Below are positions 38,181 through 46,589 of a stretch of 64,000 nucleotides of DNA, piece by piece (position 1 is the first letter of the stretch; every line of letters starts with the position of its first letter). The notes beneath the pieces are model-generated. The model was not told the DNA's origin, did no database searches, and worked only from the letters and a program-made list of their open reading frames with translations. A program made the translations under genes and the position numbers. Where the stretch lies: assembly GCF_007829875.1 (NCBI RefSeq), contig NZ_VIWV01000001.1, positions 7,824,001-7,888,000 of the forward strand, given 5' to 3'. This DNA is from Streptomyces capillispiralis (lineage in GTDB: Bacteria; Actinomycetota; Actinomycetes; Streptomycetales; Streptomycetaceae).

Positions 38181-40598
38181 GTGGAGCGGGATGTACAAGG
38201 GGAGGGGTATACGGGGGACGGGGAAACCCGCAACGAGTTCTCGGGGACCGGCGGGCCCGTGGTCCAAGGGCGGGACTTCCTCGGTGGCGTCACCATCAAC
38301 GGGTTCGTCGATCCTGCGGTCAAGGCGACTGGGGACGCGGCCCTGGTCCAGGCTGCGAATGACCTCGCGTCAGCCGTCAAACGCCAGTGGAGGGAAGAGG
38401 CGGCGCTGCGGCGCCTGAACGATCCGTATCCGCTTCCGGTCCGCTGGCGTCCCGCCGCACCCCAGCTCATGGAGCCCTGGCGTTCGCTGGTCCGGCTGGC
38501 CACGACCGGAATCGGCCGAGAGTCGTCGGCCTCACCGTCCGGCTGGGCGTCCGGGCCGGAAGCGCTGACCGGAGGTGGAGGCGATCTGGTGAAGGTGCTG
38601 GCCAGGGTGCCCACGGGCCGCCTGGTCGTGCTCGGGGAACCAGGTTCCGGCAAAAGCATGCTGCTGGTGCGGCTGGTGCTGGACCTGCTCGCGCTCCGCC
38701 GCCACGGGGACCCGGTGCCCGTGCTCATACCACTCGCCTCGTGGGACCCGGACCGGGAGGACCTGGATCTGTGGCTGGAGGAGCGACTGGGCATCGACTA
38801 CCCGTGGCTCGGTGAACCCGGCCGGACGGGGGCCAACAGGGGGCGGGAACTGCTGGACGCCGGCTTGATCATGCTGGTGCTGGATGGCTTGGACGAGATC
38901 CCCGATCGCGTGCGCGGCCGCGCGATCGCCCGGATCAACGACGCCCTCGGCCTCAACTCGGACCTCGGAATGGTCCTCAGCTCGCGCAGCGCCCCCTTCG
39001 CCGCCACCGTCCGGCCCCAGAACGGGCGCGAGGTACGGGTGACCGGCGCGGCGGGCGTCGAGGTCGAGCCGCTGGACCTGGACACCGTCGCATCGTACCT
39101 ACGGGACTCCGCGGGCGGTCCGACCCACGAAGCCCGCTGGCAGGAGGTATTCGCCGCGTTGGCCGCCGAGCGCGATCCTCATCCCCTGGGGCAGTTGCTC
39201 ACGACGCCGTTGATGGCGTACCTGGCCCGCGTCGCCTACAGCCCCTCGCCGGACGCGGTGGAAGACATCGCGTACGGCTCCGGGCCGGACGGCCGCCCGC
39301 TGGAGCCAGGGCAGGACTCCGAACGGGGTCTTGTGCCAGAGGAGCACCATGCCCCCGTCGGCCATCCGCTCGAGCTTCTGGACCGCTCGCGGTTCCCCGC
39401 GCCCGCCGCGATCCGGGCGCATCTGCTGGACGCCTTCATCCCCGCCTCCTACGCGCGACACTGGACCCCAGCCAGGCCCTCAGGATCACGGCACAGATGG
39501 ACGCGCGGGCAGGCGGCCCACTTCCTGACTTTCCTCGCCCGTGACCTGGAGCACCGTCAACAGGGCACCACCGACCTCAGATGGTGGGATCTCCCCGACG
39601 CGGCGCCGAGGATCCTGGCGGGAGTCACCGTGGGACTTGTGGCGGTGCCGGCCGGTGTGGTGATGCCCTTCGGCGCCTGGCTCGGGGTCGGCATGCTCGT
39701 CGGCGTCGCCGTGGCGATGATCGGCCGACGGTGGAGTCCACCCACCCGGAGTTTCAACCGCGGGCTGGCGGGCGGTCTGATCGGCAGCGTCCTCGGGTCC
39801 GCGTTCGGGCTCGGCATGCGCTTCGTACTCGGGATCCACAGCCCGGCGGGGTATCTCGTCAGCGGGCTCGCGCTGGGCCTGGTGCCCGGGTTCCTCGGTG
39901 GTTTCCGGGCCGGGCTGGCGGGCGGTATCGCAGCGTCCTTCGTCGGGGCGTTCGTCGGCGAACCCGAGATGGGGGACTCGGCGCCGCTGGTCAACAGCGT
40001 CGGTTTCGCTGTCGCCGCCGCCTGTGTGGTCACCCTGGGCCACAGCCGGCATCCGGCGCGAGGACTGCGCTGGTCACCCCTGGGCATCCTCACCGGCCTG
40101 GGTGGCGGTCTCGTCCTCGGTATTGCGGTCACCCTGCAGGACGGTCTGCTCAGTGGGCTGCTGTCGGGGGTGGTTGCTGCCGCCGGCGGTTCCTTCGGCG
40201 CGGGACTGGAGGCCAAGCCGGTCGAGGCGACGGTCGCGGCGGACCCGCAGACCATACTGGACCAGGACCGTGTCACGTTCTGGACCACCGCTATGGCGGG
40301 CGGCATCGCCATCGGCCTCGCCGCCTCCCTCGTCGTCGGATCGGTCCTGGGGTCGTGGCGGGGAGCCCTGGCCGGGGTGGCCGACGGGCTGGCTACCGGT
40401 CTGGCCTGGGGCTTCCTCCAGGCCAGGTATGGATCGTTCACGCTCGCCCGATGGTGGCTCGCCCTGCGCGGCCACGTGCCATGGCGGTTGATGTCATTCC
40501 TCGCGGATGCGCATCGGCGGGGAGTGCTGCGGCAGGTCGGCGCCACGTACCAGCTCCGCCACGCCGAACTGCAGCGTCGCCTTGCTGGGAGGACGTAA
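38181..40598 (+). CDS. NACHT NTPase with N-terminal amyloid-like motif and membrane tail (NLR-like)
   Basis: An 805-residue protein. Residues 18-40 carry NEFSGTGGPVVQGRDF plus LGGVTIN, resembling the RHIM-related bacterial amyloid signalling motifs reported at NLR N-termini. A NACHT-type STAND ATPase follows, with Walker A GEPGSGKS (152-159), Walker B LIMLVLDGLDEIP (229-241) and sensor SSRS. From about residue 475 the chain is glycine-rich and hydrophobic (around eight membrane-like segments to about 745), ending in a short basic tail. No WD40 or TPR ligand sensor is seen, so the membrane part may sense or anchor. The GTG start has a GAGGGG site. A convergent gene 25 bases away encodes a small protein with the same motif. 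Role inferred: immunity by regulated cell death. Confidence 0.88.
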   Translation: MERDVQGEGYTGDGETRNEFSGTGGPVVQGRDFLGGVTINGFVDPAVKATGDAALVQAANDLASAVKRQWREEAALRRLNDPYPLPVRWRPAAPQLMEPWRSLVRLATTGIGRESSASPSGWASGPEALTGGGGDLVKVLARVPTGRLVVLGEPGSGKSMLLVRLVLDLLALRRHGDPVPVLIPLASWDPDREDLDLWLEERLGIDYPWLGEPGRTGANRGRELLDAGLIMLVLDGLDEIPDRVRGRAIARINDALGLNSDLGMVLSSRSAPFAATVRPQNGREVRVTGAAGVEVEPLDLDTVASYLRDSAGGPTHEARWQEVFAALAAERDPHPLGQLLTTPLMAYLARVAYSPSPDAVEDIAYGSGPDGRPLEPGQDSERGLVPEEHHAPVGHPLELLDRSRFPAPAAIRAHLLDAFIPASYARHWTPARPSGSRHRWTRGQAAHFLTFLARDLEHRQQGTTDLRWWDLPDAAPRILAGVTVGLVAVPAGVVMPFGAWLGVGMLVGVAVAMIGRRWSPPTRSFNRGLAGGLIGSVLGSAFGLGMRFVLGIHSPAGYLVSGLALGLVPGFLGGFRAGLAGGIAASFVGAFVGEPEMGDSAPLVNSVGFAVAAACVVTLGHSRHPARGLRWSPLGILTGLGGGLVLGIAVTLQDGLLSGLLSGVVAAAGGSFGAGLEAKPVEATVAADPQTILDQDRVTFWTTAMAGGIAIGLAASLVVGSVLGSWRGALAGVADGLATGLAWGFLQARYGSFTLARWWLALRGHVPWRLMSFLADAHRRGVLRQVGATYQLRHAELQRRLAGRT

Positions 40599-40623
40599 GC
40601 CGATTCCCGTCGGCGGCGCCGGT

Positions 40624-41124
40624 TCAATCCCCTTGCGGGCTGCCCGCGTCGGAGGGCGTCGCGCCCTGTGCGCCAGGGCGGGTCGGTCCGTGCGTGTCGG
40701 CGGGCGTCGCACGGGGTTCAGCCGAAGCGTGCGCGGTGACGGTGAGACTGGAGAAGTCCCTGCCCTGGACGACAGGGCCGTACTGGGTGCCCCCACTGAT
40801 CTCGTTCGTCACCGTGCTCTCACCTGTGCGCACCGACTCCGCCTGCTGCCACCAGCTCTCCAGGGCGAGGCGGAACTCCGCGTCGAGCGCGGAGCGCACG
40901 GCAAGGGCCGTGCTCAACCGCTGGGCTCGTTCCAACTCGTCGGGATTCTGTGCCAGCGCTGTGAGTTCGGCCTCGCCGGAACTCACCACGAGCGCGCCGT
41001 CGGCCTCACCGTGCCGGAACGGGCGGCGGATCAGCGCGCTCAGCGCCGTCCACGCCTGCCGACCGGCCTCGCCGCCGATGCCGCCTGCCAGAGCAGCCAG
41101 CACGGCTGCTGAGATCGGGTCCAT
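40624..41124 (-). CDS. Small effector-like protein with C-terminal amyloid-like motif (Bell-like)
   Basis: A 166-residue protein. The N-terminus is a hydrophobic, Gly/Ala-rich helix (MDPISAAVLAALAGGIGG) followed by helical segments to about residue 95. The motif NEISGGTQYGPVVQGRDF lies at 107-124 and the tail is disordered and Pro/Thr-rich. The nine-residue core GPVVQGRDF is identical to that of the convergent NACHT protein. Bell domains are membrane-targeting helical domains that in bacteria precede such motifs, much as HeLo domains do in fungi; assignment here rests on layout, not on a profile match. The ATG at 41124 has GGGGAG at good spacing; another ATG lies two codons upstream. Confidence 0.8.
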   Translation of the reverse strand: MDPISAAVLAALAGGIGGEAGRQAWTALSALIRRPFRHGEADGALVVSSGEAELTALAQNPDELERAQRLSTALAVRSALDAEFRLALESWWQQAESVRTGESTVTNEISGGTQYGPVVQGRDFSSLTVTAHASAEPRATPADTHGPTRPGAQGATPSDAGSPQGD

Positions 41125-41289
41125 CAACATGCTCCCCACTCGTCGGTTGCCACGCCCGCCCGCTCGCACACTGGGCAACGTGTCCCATGAGCATGCCCGA
41201 TTCAATGGCACAGTGCCCCGGCTCGAAAGAATCCGGATCCCGATGGACACGGCCTCGGGACTCGGCCGTGGGGACCATCGTTCTCGTCC

Positions 41290-41603
41290 ATGCGGGTGGG
41301 ATGCGTGTCCGCCACGAGGGGCCGGGGGAGGTACTGGCGCGCGAGGACGTGGTCCAGCGCGTCCAGCACGCTGCGGTCGGTTGAGGTCGCGGTGAACGAC
41401 AGACGGCGGGCGATCTTGAACTTGGTCGGCCGGTCCGGCTTGAAGAAGCGCTCCACCAGTGCCGTGTAGTTGCTGCCCCGGTAGGCGTCCAGGGCTTCCA
41501 GCTCCGCCAGCTGGGCCTCGAACCCGCCCGCCGTCTCGACAACGGCACAAGAACCGTGGTGCTCGATGAGGAAGAAGCAGACATCGCGCTCGATGTCCGG
41601 CAC
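41290..41603 (-). pseudogene. Tn3-family transposase fragment
   Basis: A short frame encodes EHHGSCAVVETAGGFEAQLA, SNYTALVERFFKPDRPTKF and KIARRLSFTATSTDRSVLDA, resembling the middle region of Tn3-family transposases. Neither end of the enzyme is present. It lies on the far side of the NACHT/effector pair from the larger Tn3 remnant at 36540-37930. Order and strand show the two pieces are not one simply interrupted gene. Confidence 0.6.
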
Positions 41604-41938
41604 AGGAGCACGCCAGATGAACGGCTCACAGCAGCCAGATGAAGCACTCAGTCACCACAAACCGGACGTCACCTGACCACGCCGGGGCCCTGGCCTGTGG
41701 GCCCTCGTACACAGGCCGACCGGTCGGACCGCCCGATGGGGCACCGCAAGGACGCCGAAGCGGCCTCCGTCACCGTACGGACGGCGACCATGCTGGCTCC
41801 AGGCCCTCCGAAGCAGTGCAGCTCCGCCGACCTGACCGCTGCTGCGTCATGGGGTTTCTCGTCATTCCACAGCGCGGGAGATGAGTTTGTGGCTCCCGGC
41901 CGGTCCAAACTCGTGACACCCCAGGAAAGGACACCGCC
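41604..41938. other. Spacer without recognised gene
   Basis: I see no gene here. The right end carries the AGGAAAGGA ribosome site of the DHFR-like gene. Confidence 0.4.
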
Positions 41939-42544
41939 ATGTCGGAGCTTCTCGTCGACTTCATCACCTCCCTCGACGGCTGCGCATCGGGGCAGGGATG
42001 GCCCGGATTCTGGGGCCTTGAGGGGCCGGAGTACCTCGCGTGGCTCGGTGAGCAGCCCAAGGCCACCTACCTGATGGGAGCGAACACCTACCGCCTGATG
42101 TCGGGCTTCGCCGCGGGCCAGGTACCGAGTGGCCAGGACGAGTTCAGGCCCGAGGAAGAGGCGTCCGTCGACGAGCTCACGCAGGCGTCCAAGGTGGTGT
42201 TCTCCTCCTCGCTCGAGGAGCCGCTGACGTGGGCCAATGCCACGCTCGTCCGCGACGACGCCGTCGAGGCGGTCCGCGCCATGAAGTCGAGCGGCTCGGG
42301 GCTCCTCAGCACGATCGGCAGCCTCAGCCTGTGCCGGTCCCTGCTCCGGGCCGGACTCGTCGACCGCTTCCGGGTCGTGATGTTCCCGGTGATCACCGGG
42401 GCCACGGGCGAAGAGCGCATCTACGACGGCTATCCGGACGTCGCCCTCGAGATGATCGGGCACCGCACCTTCGACGGCCGCATCCAGCTGGTCGAGTACA
42501 AGCCCCGCGTGCTCGACCACCCGCCGCTCGGCACCCCTGAGTGA
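41939..42544 (+). CDS. Dihydrofolate-reductase-like protein (RibD C-terminal family)
   Basis: A 201-residue protein of the RibD_C/DHFR-like family. It begins SELLVDFITSLDGCASG, followed by the nucleotide-site-like TYLMGANTYRLM, the KVVFSSSLEEPLTWANATLV strand and the GLVDRFRVVMFPVITG block. Members bind NADPH; most in Streptomyces have no known substrate. The ATG follows a good ribosome site. No operon partner is evident. Confidence 0.9.
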   Translation: MSELLVDFITSLDGCASGQGWPGFWGLEGPEYLAWLGEQPKATYLMGANTYRLMSGFAAGQVPSGQDEFRPEEEASVDELTQASKVVFSSSLEEPLTWANATLVRDDAVEAVRAMKSSGSGLLSTIGSLSLCRSLLRAGLVDRFRVVMFPVITGATGEERIYDGYPDVALEMIGHRTFDGRIQLVEYKPRVLDHPPLGTPE

Positions 42545-42849
42545 CGTCACCACCTCCGCCGGTCCGGACGGCCGCCGGGCCGGCGCCGGCGGGCGCGGAG
42601 CACGGCTCAACCCGCTGCTGAAAGTGCCCGTTCTTGCCGTCCCGACCAACTGGGTCCGCTCGACGGGCGCGCAGCGGGCGTCTGCGCGCCCGTCTGAAGC
42701 GCGTCCCTGACCCGCGCTCGCGCCGTGCCGTTGCCGGGCTTCCAGGTTACCGTCGGCATCGTGTTGGCGGCCTCGGTGCCCAGGCCCGCAGCGGGTCCGA
42801 CAACGCAAGGCCGAGCACTTCCTCGCCTTCATCGGCCTTGCTGCGGCTC
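42545..42849. other. Spacer with an IS5-type remnant at its right end
   Basis: There is no intact gene. The only recognisable element is the transposase scrap that begins near 42798. Confidence 0.4.
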
Positions 42850-42875
42850 TCATCTGCTACCGCCGCCTGGTCGAT
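42798..42875 (+). pseudogene. IS5-type transposase C-terminal scrap
   Basis: About 26 codons read RQRKAEHFLAFIGLAAALIC then YRRL, the usual C-terminal helix of IS5-family transposases in Streptomyces. Nothing upstream matches. It runs into the 3' end of the antisense SUKH gene, whose last eight or so codons lie inside this scrap. Confidence 0.5.
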
Positions 42876-43443
42876 GGATCCAGGTGATCTCAGGTCGGAC
42901 TGTCGGCAGTGCCCAGGGCTTCAGGACACCGCTCACCAGATCGGCAAGGAACTGCACCGCCCCACCGGTGTAGTGCCACCACGCACCATTGCGCGAGGCG
43001 ACGGTGACCGTCCATTCCTGCGGCCCGGCGGGGCTGGTGGTCCACAGGAAGAAGTCCCCCTGGGTGGAGGAGGACCAGGGAAGCAGGCCGCCCGGTGCGG
43101 GGTACGGACGCATCGGCACGGCCAAGTCGGCGTCGGCACACCACTCGGCCACGATGTCCAGGTCTTCGGTGTCCTCGGCCCAGGCCACTTCGGCACCCGG
43201 CGCCGGGCCTCCGACACGCAGGAAGTCACTCAGCTCGAACGTCGGGTAGAGCTCACAGAGGAGCTTGTAGTCAGCAGGCAGAGCCGTACCCAACACGCTC
43301 TCCAGCCGTGGCCAGTCGATACCCGCCGGGGTCGGCAGGCGGTGGGCCACGAGACCGGGCAGCGCCCGTTCGAGTTCCGTGACTGCCTCAGCGGGGTCGA
43401 TCAAACGGCAGCCCGGGGCCTGCGTACCAACGAGATCGTTCAC
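42850..43443 (-). CDS. SMI1/KNR4 (SUKH) family protein
   Basis: A 197-residue SUKH-domain protein. The core IDWPRLESVLGTALPADYKL then LCELYPTFELSDFL is diagnostic, followed by WAEDTEDLDIVAEWC and a WTVTVASRNG strand. SUKH proteins are often immunity proteins for contact-dependent or polymorphic toxins, but many stand alone. No toxin gene is adjacent. Its last residues (HRPGGGSR) come from transposase-derived DNA, so the natural C-terminus may have been altered by an insertion. Confidence 0.85.
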   Translation of the reverse strand: MNDLVGTQAPGCRLIDPAEAVTELERALPGLVAHRLPTPAGIDWPRLESVLGTALPADYKLLCELYPTFELSDFLRVGGPAPGAEVAWAEDTEDLDIVAEWCADADLAVPMRPYPAPGGLLPWSSSTQGDFFLWTTSPAGPQEWTVTVASRNGAWWHYTGGAVQFLADLVSGVLKPWALPTVRPEITWIHRPGGGSR

Positions 43444-43513
43444 GCGAGCAGATTGTCACGGCAGCACCCCACCCTCACGCTCGCCCCTGGACAGCCGTCG
43501 AAAGAAACGGCGT

Positions 43514-44020
43514 CTAGAGGGCGTCCCAGACCTTGATGTGGCCGATGTTGTCATTCGCCCGGTCGCCCACGTATTCCGTGGCGTAGCCGTAGTAATAGAC
43601 CGGGTTCGGGTCGTTGTTGAGGGAGGCCATCTGCCCGTCGCAGCTGTTGTAGGTCTCGAACGAGGAGATCATGTACCGCGACATGCCGGCGTCCAGGACG
43701 TAACCGGACCGGTCGCAGGGACCGTAGTCCCCATACACATGGGTCATGCCGCCGCCGTATCCGGCGTGCTGGTACCAAGTGATGAGCAGGGTTCTGGCAC
43801 TGCTCGTCATCGTCGCCGCCGTCGTCCGGTCGTCGGAACAGGTCCGGCTCTTCACCCGGGACACCTTCTCGCCCGGCTTCACCCGCTCCACGACCACGGA
43901 GCAGTACGTGCCTTCCGATGAACCGGAGGCCGAAGCCGAAGCCGAAGGTGAGACACCGACGAGGCCCACGAGCGAAGCGGCCACGCTCACCGTGGCGGCC
44001 GTACGGGTGCTGAGACGCAT
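43514..44020 (-). CDS. Secreted protein, beta/gamma-crystallin-like
   Basis: A 168-residue protein. The signal peptide is clear (MRLSTRTAATVSVAASLVGL, then cleavage after SASASA). The mature part has four cysteines and the pattern YQHAGYGGGMTHVYGDYGPC then GYVLDAGMSRYMISSFETY. The Tyr/Gly-rich turns and Asp-Ile-Lys-type strands recall the beta/gamma-crystallin or I36-inhibitor fold of Streptomyces exoproteins. Function unknown. The ATG at 44020 begins the signal peptide. Confidence 0.8.
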   Translation of the reverse strand: MRLSTRTAATVSVAASLVGLVGVSPSASASASGSSEGTYCSVVVERVKPGEKVSRVKSRTCSDDRTTAATMTSSARTLLITWYQHAGYGGGMTHVYGDYGPCDRSGYVLDAGMSRYMISSFETYNSCDGQMASLNNDPNPVYYYGYATEYVGDRANDNIGHIKVWDAL

Positions 44021-44546
44021 GACGCTCCTTGCGGCTGGGCTGGCAGGGGGCAATACGCAAGCGATTCTAGAAAGGTGACGGCCGCAGCGGTCCTGACACA
44101 TGTCAGGTAGGGGGCGTCCGCACACACCGGCAGGCCGGCGGCGCCTGCGGACGGGGAGGCGGCGGCATCGTGGCGGTGCTACGTTCCCGGACAGTCGGAC
44201 AGCCGGTCGGCTGTCGCGTGGTGCGGGTGCGGGTACGGGAGCGGGACAGAGCTGGCGCCCGCCCAAGAGCACGTCCGTCATCCCCACCACCGGGGCCACG
44301 ATGGTCGCGCCGAGGCCGTTGCCGATGGATCCGTCGAAGGGGGCCATGACCAGGGCGCCCAGGGCCGTGGCGAGCGTTCCCGCCGTCAGAAACAGCTCAT
44401 GTACTCATTTTTTGTGGACGCTTCGAGGATTTTCGAAACGTACGGCCGAGAGCGAATGGATCAGTCACCCTTCATGGGGGCCGTCCGGCCCGTCATCACG
44501 TGGCCATACGCGTTCGCGGAATGGTCCCGCAAGGAAGAGGCGTGTC
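44021..44546. other. Spacer; possible membrane-protein remnant on the minus strand
   Basis: About 44270-44397 the minus strand reads as a short hydrophobic segment (LTAGTLATALGALVMAPFDG, then GLGATIVAPVVGM) without start, stop or continuation. The right part is more A/T-rich and contains the ribosome site of the next gene. No other gene is seen. Confidence 0.35.
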
Positions 44547-45131
44547 TTGATTCCAAGATTTCCATTAATGGCGATTGCCGTGGTGGCAGGGCTACTGCTG
44601 GCGGTCGGACAGAGCACGGCTGCTGAGGCGCCGGCCCGTTCAGGGTTCGTCGCGCAGGCGCAGGCGGCGGGTCTGTCCGACGGGCAGGCGGCGGCGCTGC
44701 AGAACAAGGTCGACGGGTACCTGACCGAGCTGGGCGACAAGGGGACGCAGGTATCGCCGAATCAGATCGACATGGGTGGGGCGGTGCTGAACGTCACGGT
44801 CCCCGGGGAGTCGCAGCCACGGCAGCTCGTACGAGCCGGCAGAGCCGAGTACCAAGTGGCGGCGTGCGATGACTACTGGGCCCTCGACGGATGGTTCTGT
44901 GCCTATCGGGGCCAGTGGGGCACGGGTGACGTCATAGGGATGTACACCTGCGACAACTACTTCATCCCCTGGCGCGGCGAGGGTTCCTGGATGAACAACC
45001 AGACCCCCGGCACGGCCCCCACACTCCACTGGGTGGACAGCATGCGTCCCCCGTGGAAGATGCCTGCCGCCTTCAGCATGCAGGGATATCACGTGGACTG
45101 GGCGCCGGTGCACTCGATCACGAATTGCTGA
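44547..45131 (+). CDS. Secreted protein, I36/crystallin-like
   Basis: A 194-residue exported protein. The TTG start at 44547 is chosen because AGGAAGAGG stands 6 bases before it; the signal peptide (RFPLMAIAVVAGLLLAVGQS) follows at once. A helical segment (GLSDGQAAALQNKVDGYLTE) precedes a mature beta domain with CDDYWALDGWFCAYRGQWG and TGDVIGMYTCDNY, ending in Cys. The four C-terminal cysteines and FCAY pattern resemble peptidase-inhibitor family I36 proteins of Streptomyces. Target unknown. Confidence 0.8.
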   Translation: MIPRFPLMAIAVVAGLLLAVGQSTAAEAPARSGFVAQAQAAGLSDGQAAALQNKVDGYLTELGDKGTQVSPNQIDMGGAVLNVTVPGESQPRQLVRAGRAEYQVAACDDYWALDGWFCAYRGQWGTGDVIGMYTCDNYFIPWRGEGSWMNNQTPGTAPTLHWVDSMRPPWKMPAAFSMQGYHVDWAPVHSITNC

Positions 45132-45655
45132 GGCCTTCCGGTTGGCTCCCTGCGGCGTACTTTGAAGCGTGCGTTCCCGTCCTCCCTCGCACCTCAGTAG
45201 GCGCGGGGAGCGTACGGGGACCTGTGTGCTCACGAACCGGTTCCGAGTGCATTCGCAGCGACTCCGCGCTGGGGACTCCGCGTTGGGCGACCGATATTCG
45301 TAAGCGGCCAGTCGGGGCGAGCAGTTGACGTCTATGAGGTCGAGCGTCGAGATTGGCCACAGGCGTGCGCTGGGTAACCTCGGGTTGCGCCCACCTGTGC
45401 GCGGTCGCCGATTCCTCGACGCGACATCTCCGCAGGGGACCGACTGACAGCACGTCCGACAAGACCCCCGCCGATCCCGACGGGGGCCTGTCGTCTGTGC
45501 CGGCGTCGAGGCCCGAGGCCCGAAGGCGGCCCGAGTGGGCAACAGGCCGAGGGTGCCTTTCACGGCGCCAAGCAGTACACCGGGCCAGGAGTCAGTGGCC
45601 GCACCGGCTGCCCGGCGGTGGCCCGTCGGGCACCATCACGTCAGTCGCCGATGGC
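45132..45655. other. Gene-free spacer between two secreted-protein genes
   Basis: I see no gene. It carries the hairpin at 45458-45492 and otherwise unremarkable sequence. Confidence 0.4.
45458..45492 (-). terminator. Hairpin downstream of the SH3-like gene
   Basis: CCCCCG and CGGGGG arms, extended by imperfect GACA/TGTC flanks, form a stem; on the minus strand TCTTGTC follows. It lies about 165 bases after the stop of the small secreted protein at 45656. Confidence 0.4.
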
Positions 45656-45994
45656 TCAGCACTGAACGTTGGTACCGCCGTTCACCAGGTACCCGTTGTA
45701 GACCCAGCCGTACTTCGTCGACGCCGTACGCAGGTACGTGAACCCGCCGGTGGTGCAGTGGTAGTCGACGTTGTTGGCCGTGGTGGCCTGGCCGATGATG
45801 TCGCATTCCCAGCCCGGGCCGTTGCGGAGGTAGACGTCCTGCGTGAAGTACTGCCCGTACGAGCGTGTGTCCCTGTCGGGTGCACTGACGCCGCAGGCGG
45901 CGGTTTCCGCAGCAGTTGCCGTAGGTGCCATCTGTACTGCCGCTGCCAGTGCCAGGGCGGCTCCGGCCGTGAACAGGCGGACTACTCGATTCAT
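45656..45994 (-). CDS. Small secreted SH3-like protein
   Basis: A 112-residue protein with a signal peptide (MNRVVRLFTAGAALALAAAV, cleavage near ATAAETA). The mature part reads like a bacterial SH3 domain: VYLRNGPGWECDIIGQA, then TTGGFTYLRT and YGWVYNGYLV. Four cysteines could form two disulfides. Such domains bind cell wall or mediate protein contacts in the medium; no enzyme domain is attached. Function unknown. Confidence 0.8.
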   Translation of the reverse strand: MNRVVRLFTAGAALALAAAVQMAPTATAAETAACGVSAPDRDTRSYGQYFTQDVYLRNGPGWECDIIGQATTANNVDYHCTTGGFTYLRTASTKYGWVYNGYLVNGGTNVQC

Positions 45995-46589
45995 GCTGGT
46001 TCGTACCCCCAGATGTCGTGGAAACGATGCGTGCTTCGTGGCCGTGACGGATCTCCGCAGCAGTGCGGCGGTTCGGCCGGCGAGGCACGGCACACGCTGC
46101 TGGCTGCGGGAAGGATGAAGCAACAGCAACGGGTTGTCCCGGACAGGCGCCGACTGTCCGGGCTGGTCAGCGCCTCGTCCGGACTGGGGACCGGACAGAG
46201 ACGATACGACTGTCGAAGGAGATGCCGGACTTGCCGACTCTGACAGGAGTGGGCTGATCACGGACCGCACTGCAGGGGGTAGAGGGCCTGGCGGCCGTGT
46301 GTGCCCGACCGCCAGGCCCTTTTGCGCGGCAACCTGATCGGGCGTCACGTGCCGGTGGCGCCTGGCGGCCCGGAACGAGGCCGGCTTCGCGGACCGGCGG
46401 CACCGACTGCCTCTGCACAAGCAGCGGGCGAGGAACCGGCCGAGCTGGTCCCGGACGGTGGTCGCCTCTCCCTCCGGCTTCGCCGGGGGCACCCCCACCC
46501 CACGTCCGGGCCGCACGACGAGGCCGAGGAGCGGGCCCAGGCCGGTCGGCCGCGTACGACGGCCCCGACGCCACGCGGACGTGCACCCG
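45995..46589. other. Spacer with one strong terminator
   Basis: No gene is recognised. The clear feature is the rho-independent terminator at 46283-46323, which faces the plus strand although no plus-strand gene precedes it. A small untranslated RNA ending there is possible but unsupported. Confidence 0.4.
46283..46323 (+). terminator. Rho-independent terminator
   Basis: AGGGCCTGGCGG pairs perfectly with CCGCCAGGCCCT (12-base stem, 14-base loop) and a run of T follows on the plus strand. No convincing plus-strand gene lies upstream. Confidence 0.8.

Noticed and set aside
46000..46330. tRNA gene before the terminator
   Set aside because: I could not fold a cloverleaf or find a T-loop consensus in the stretch.
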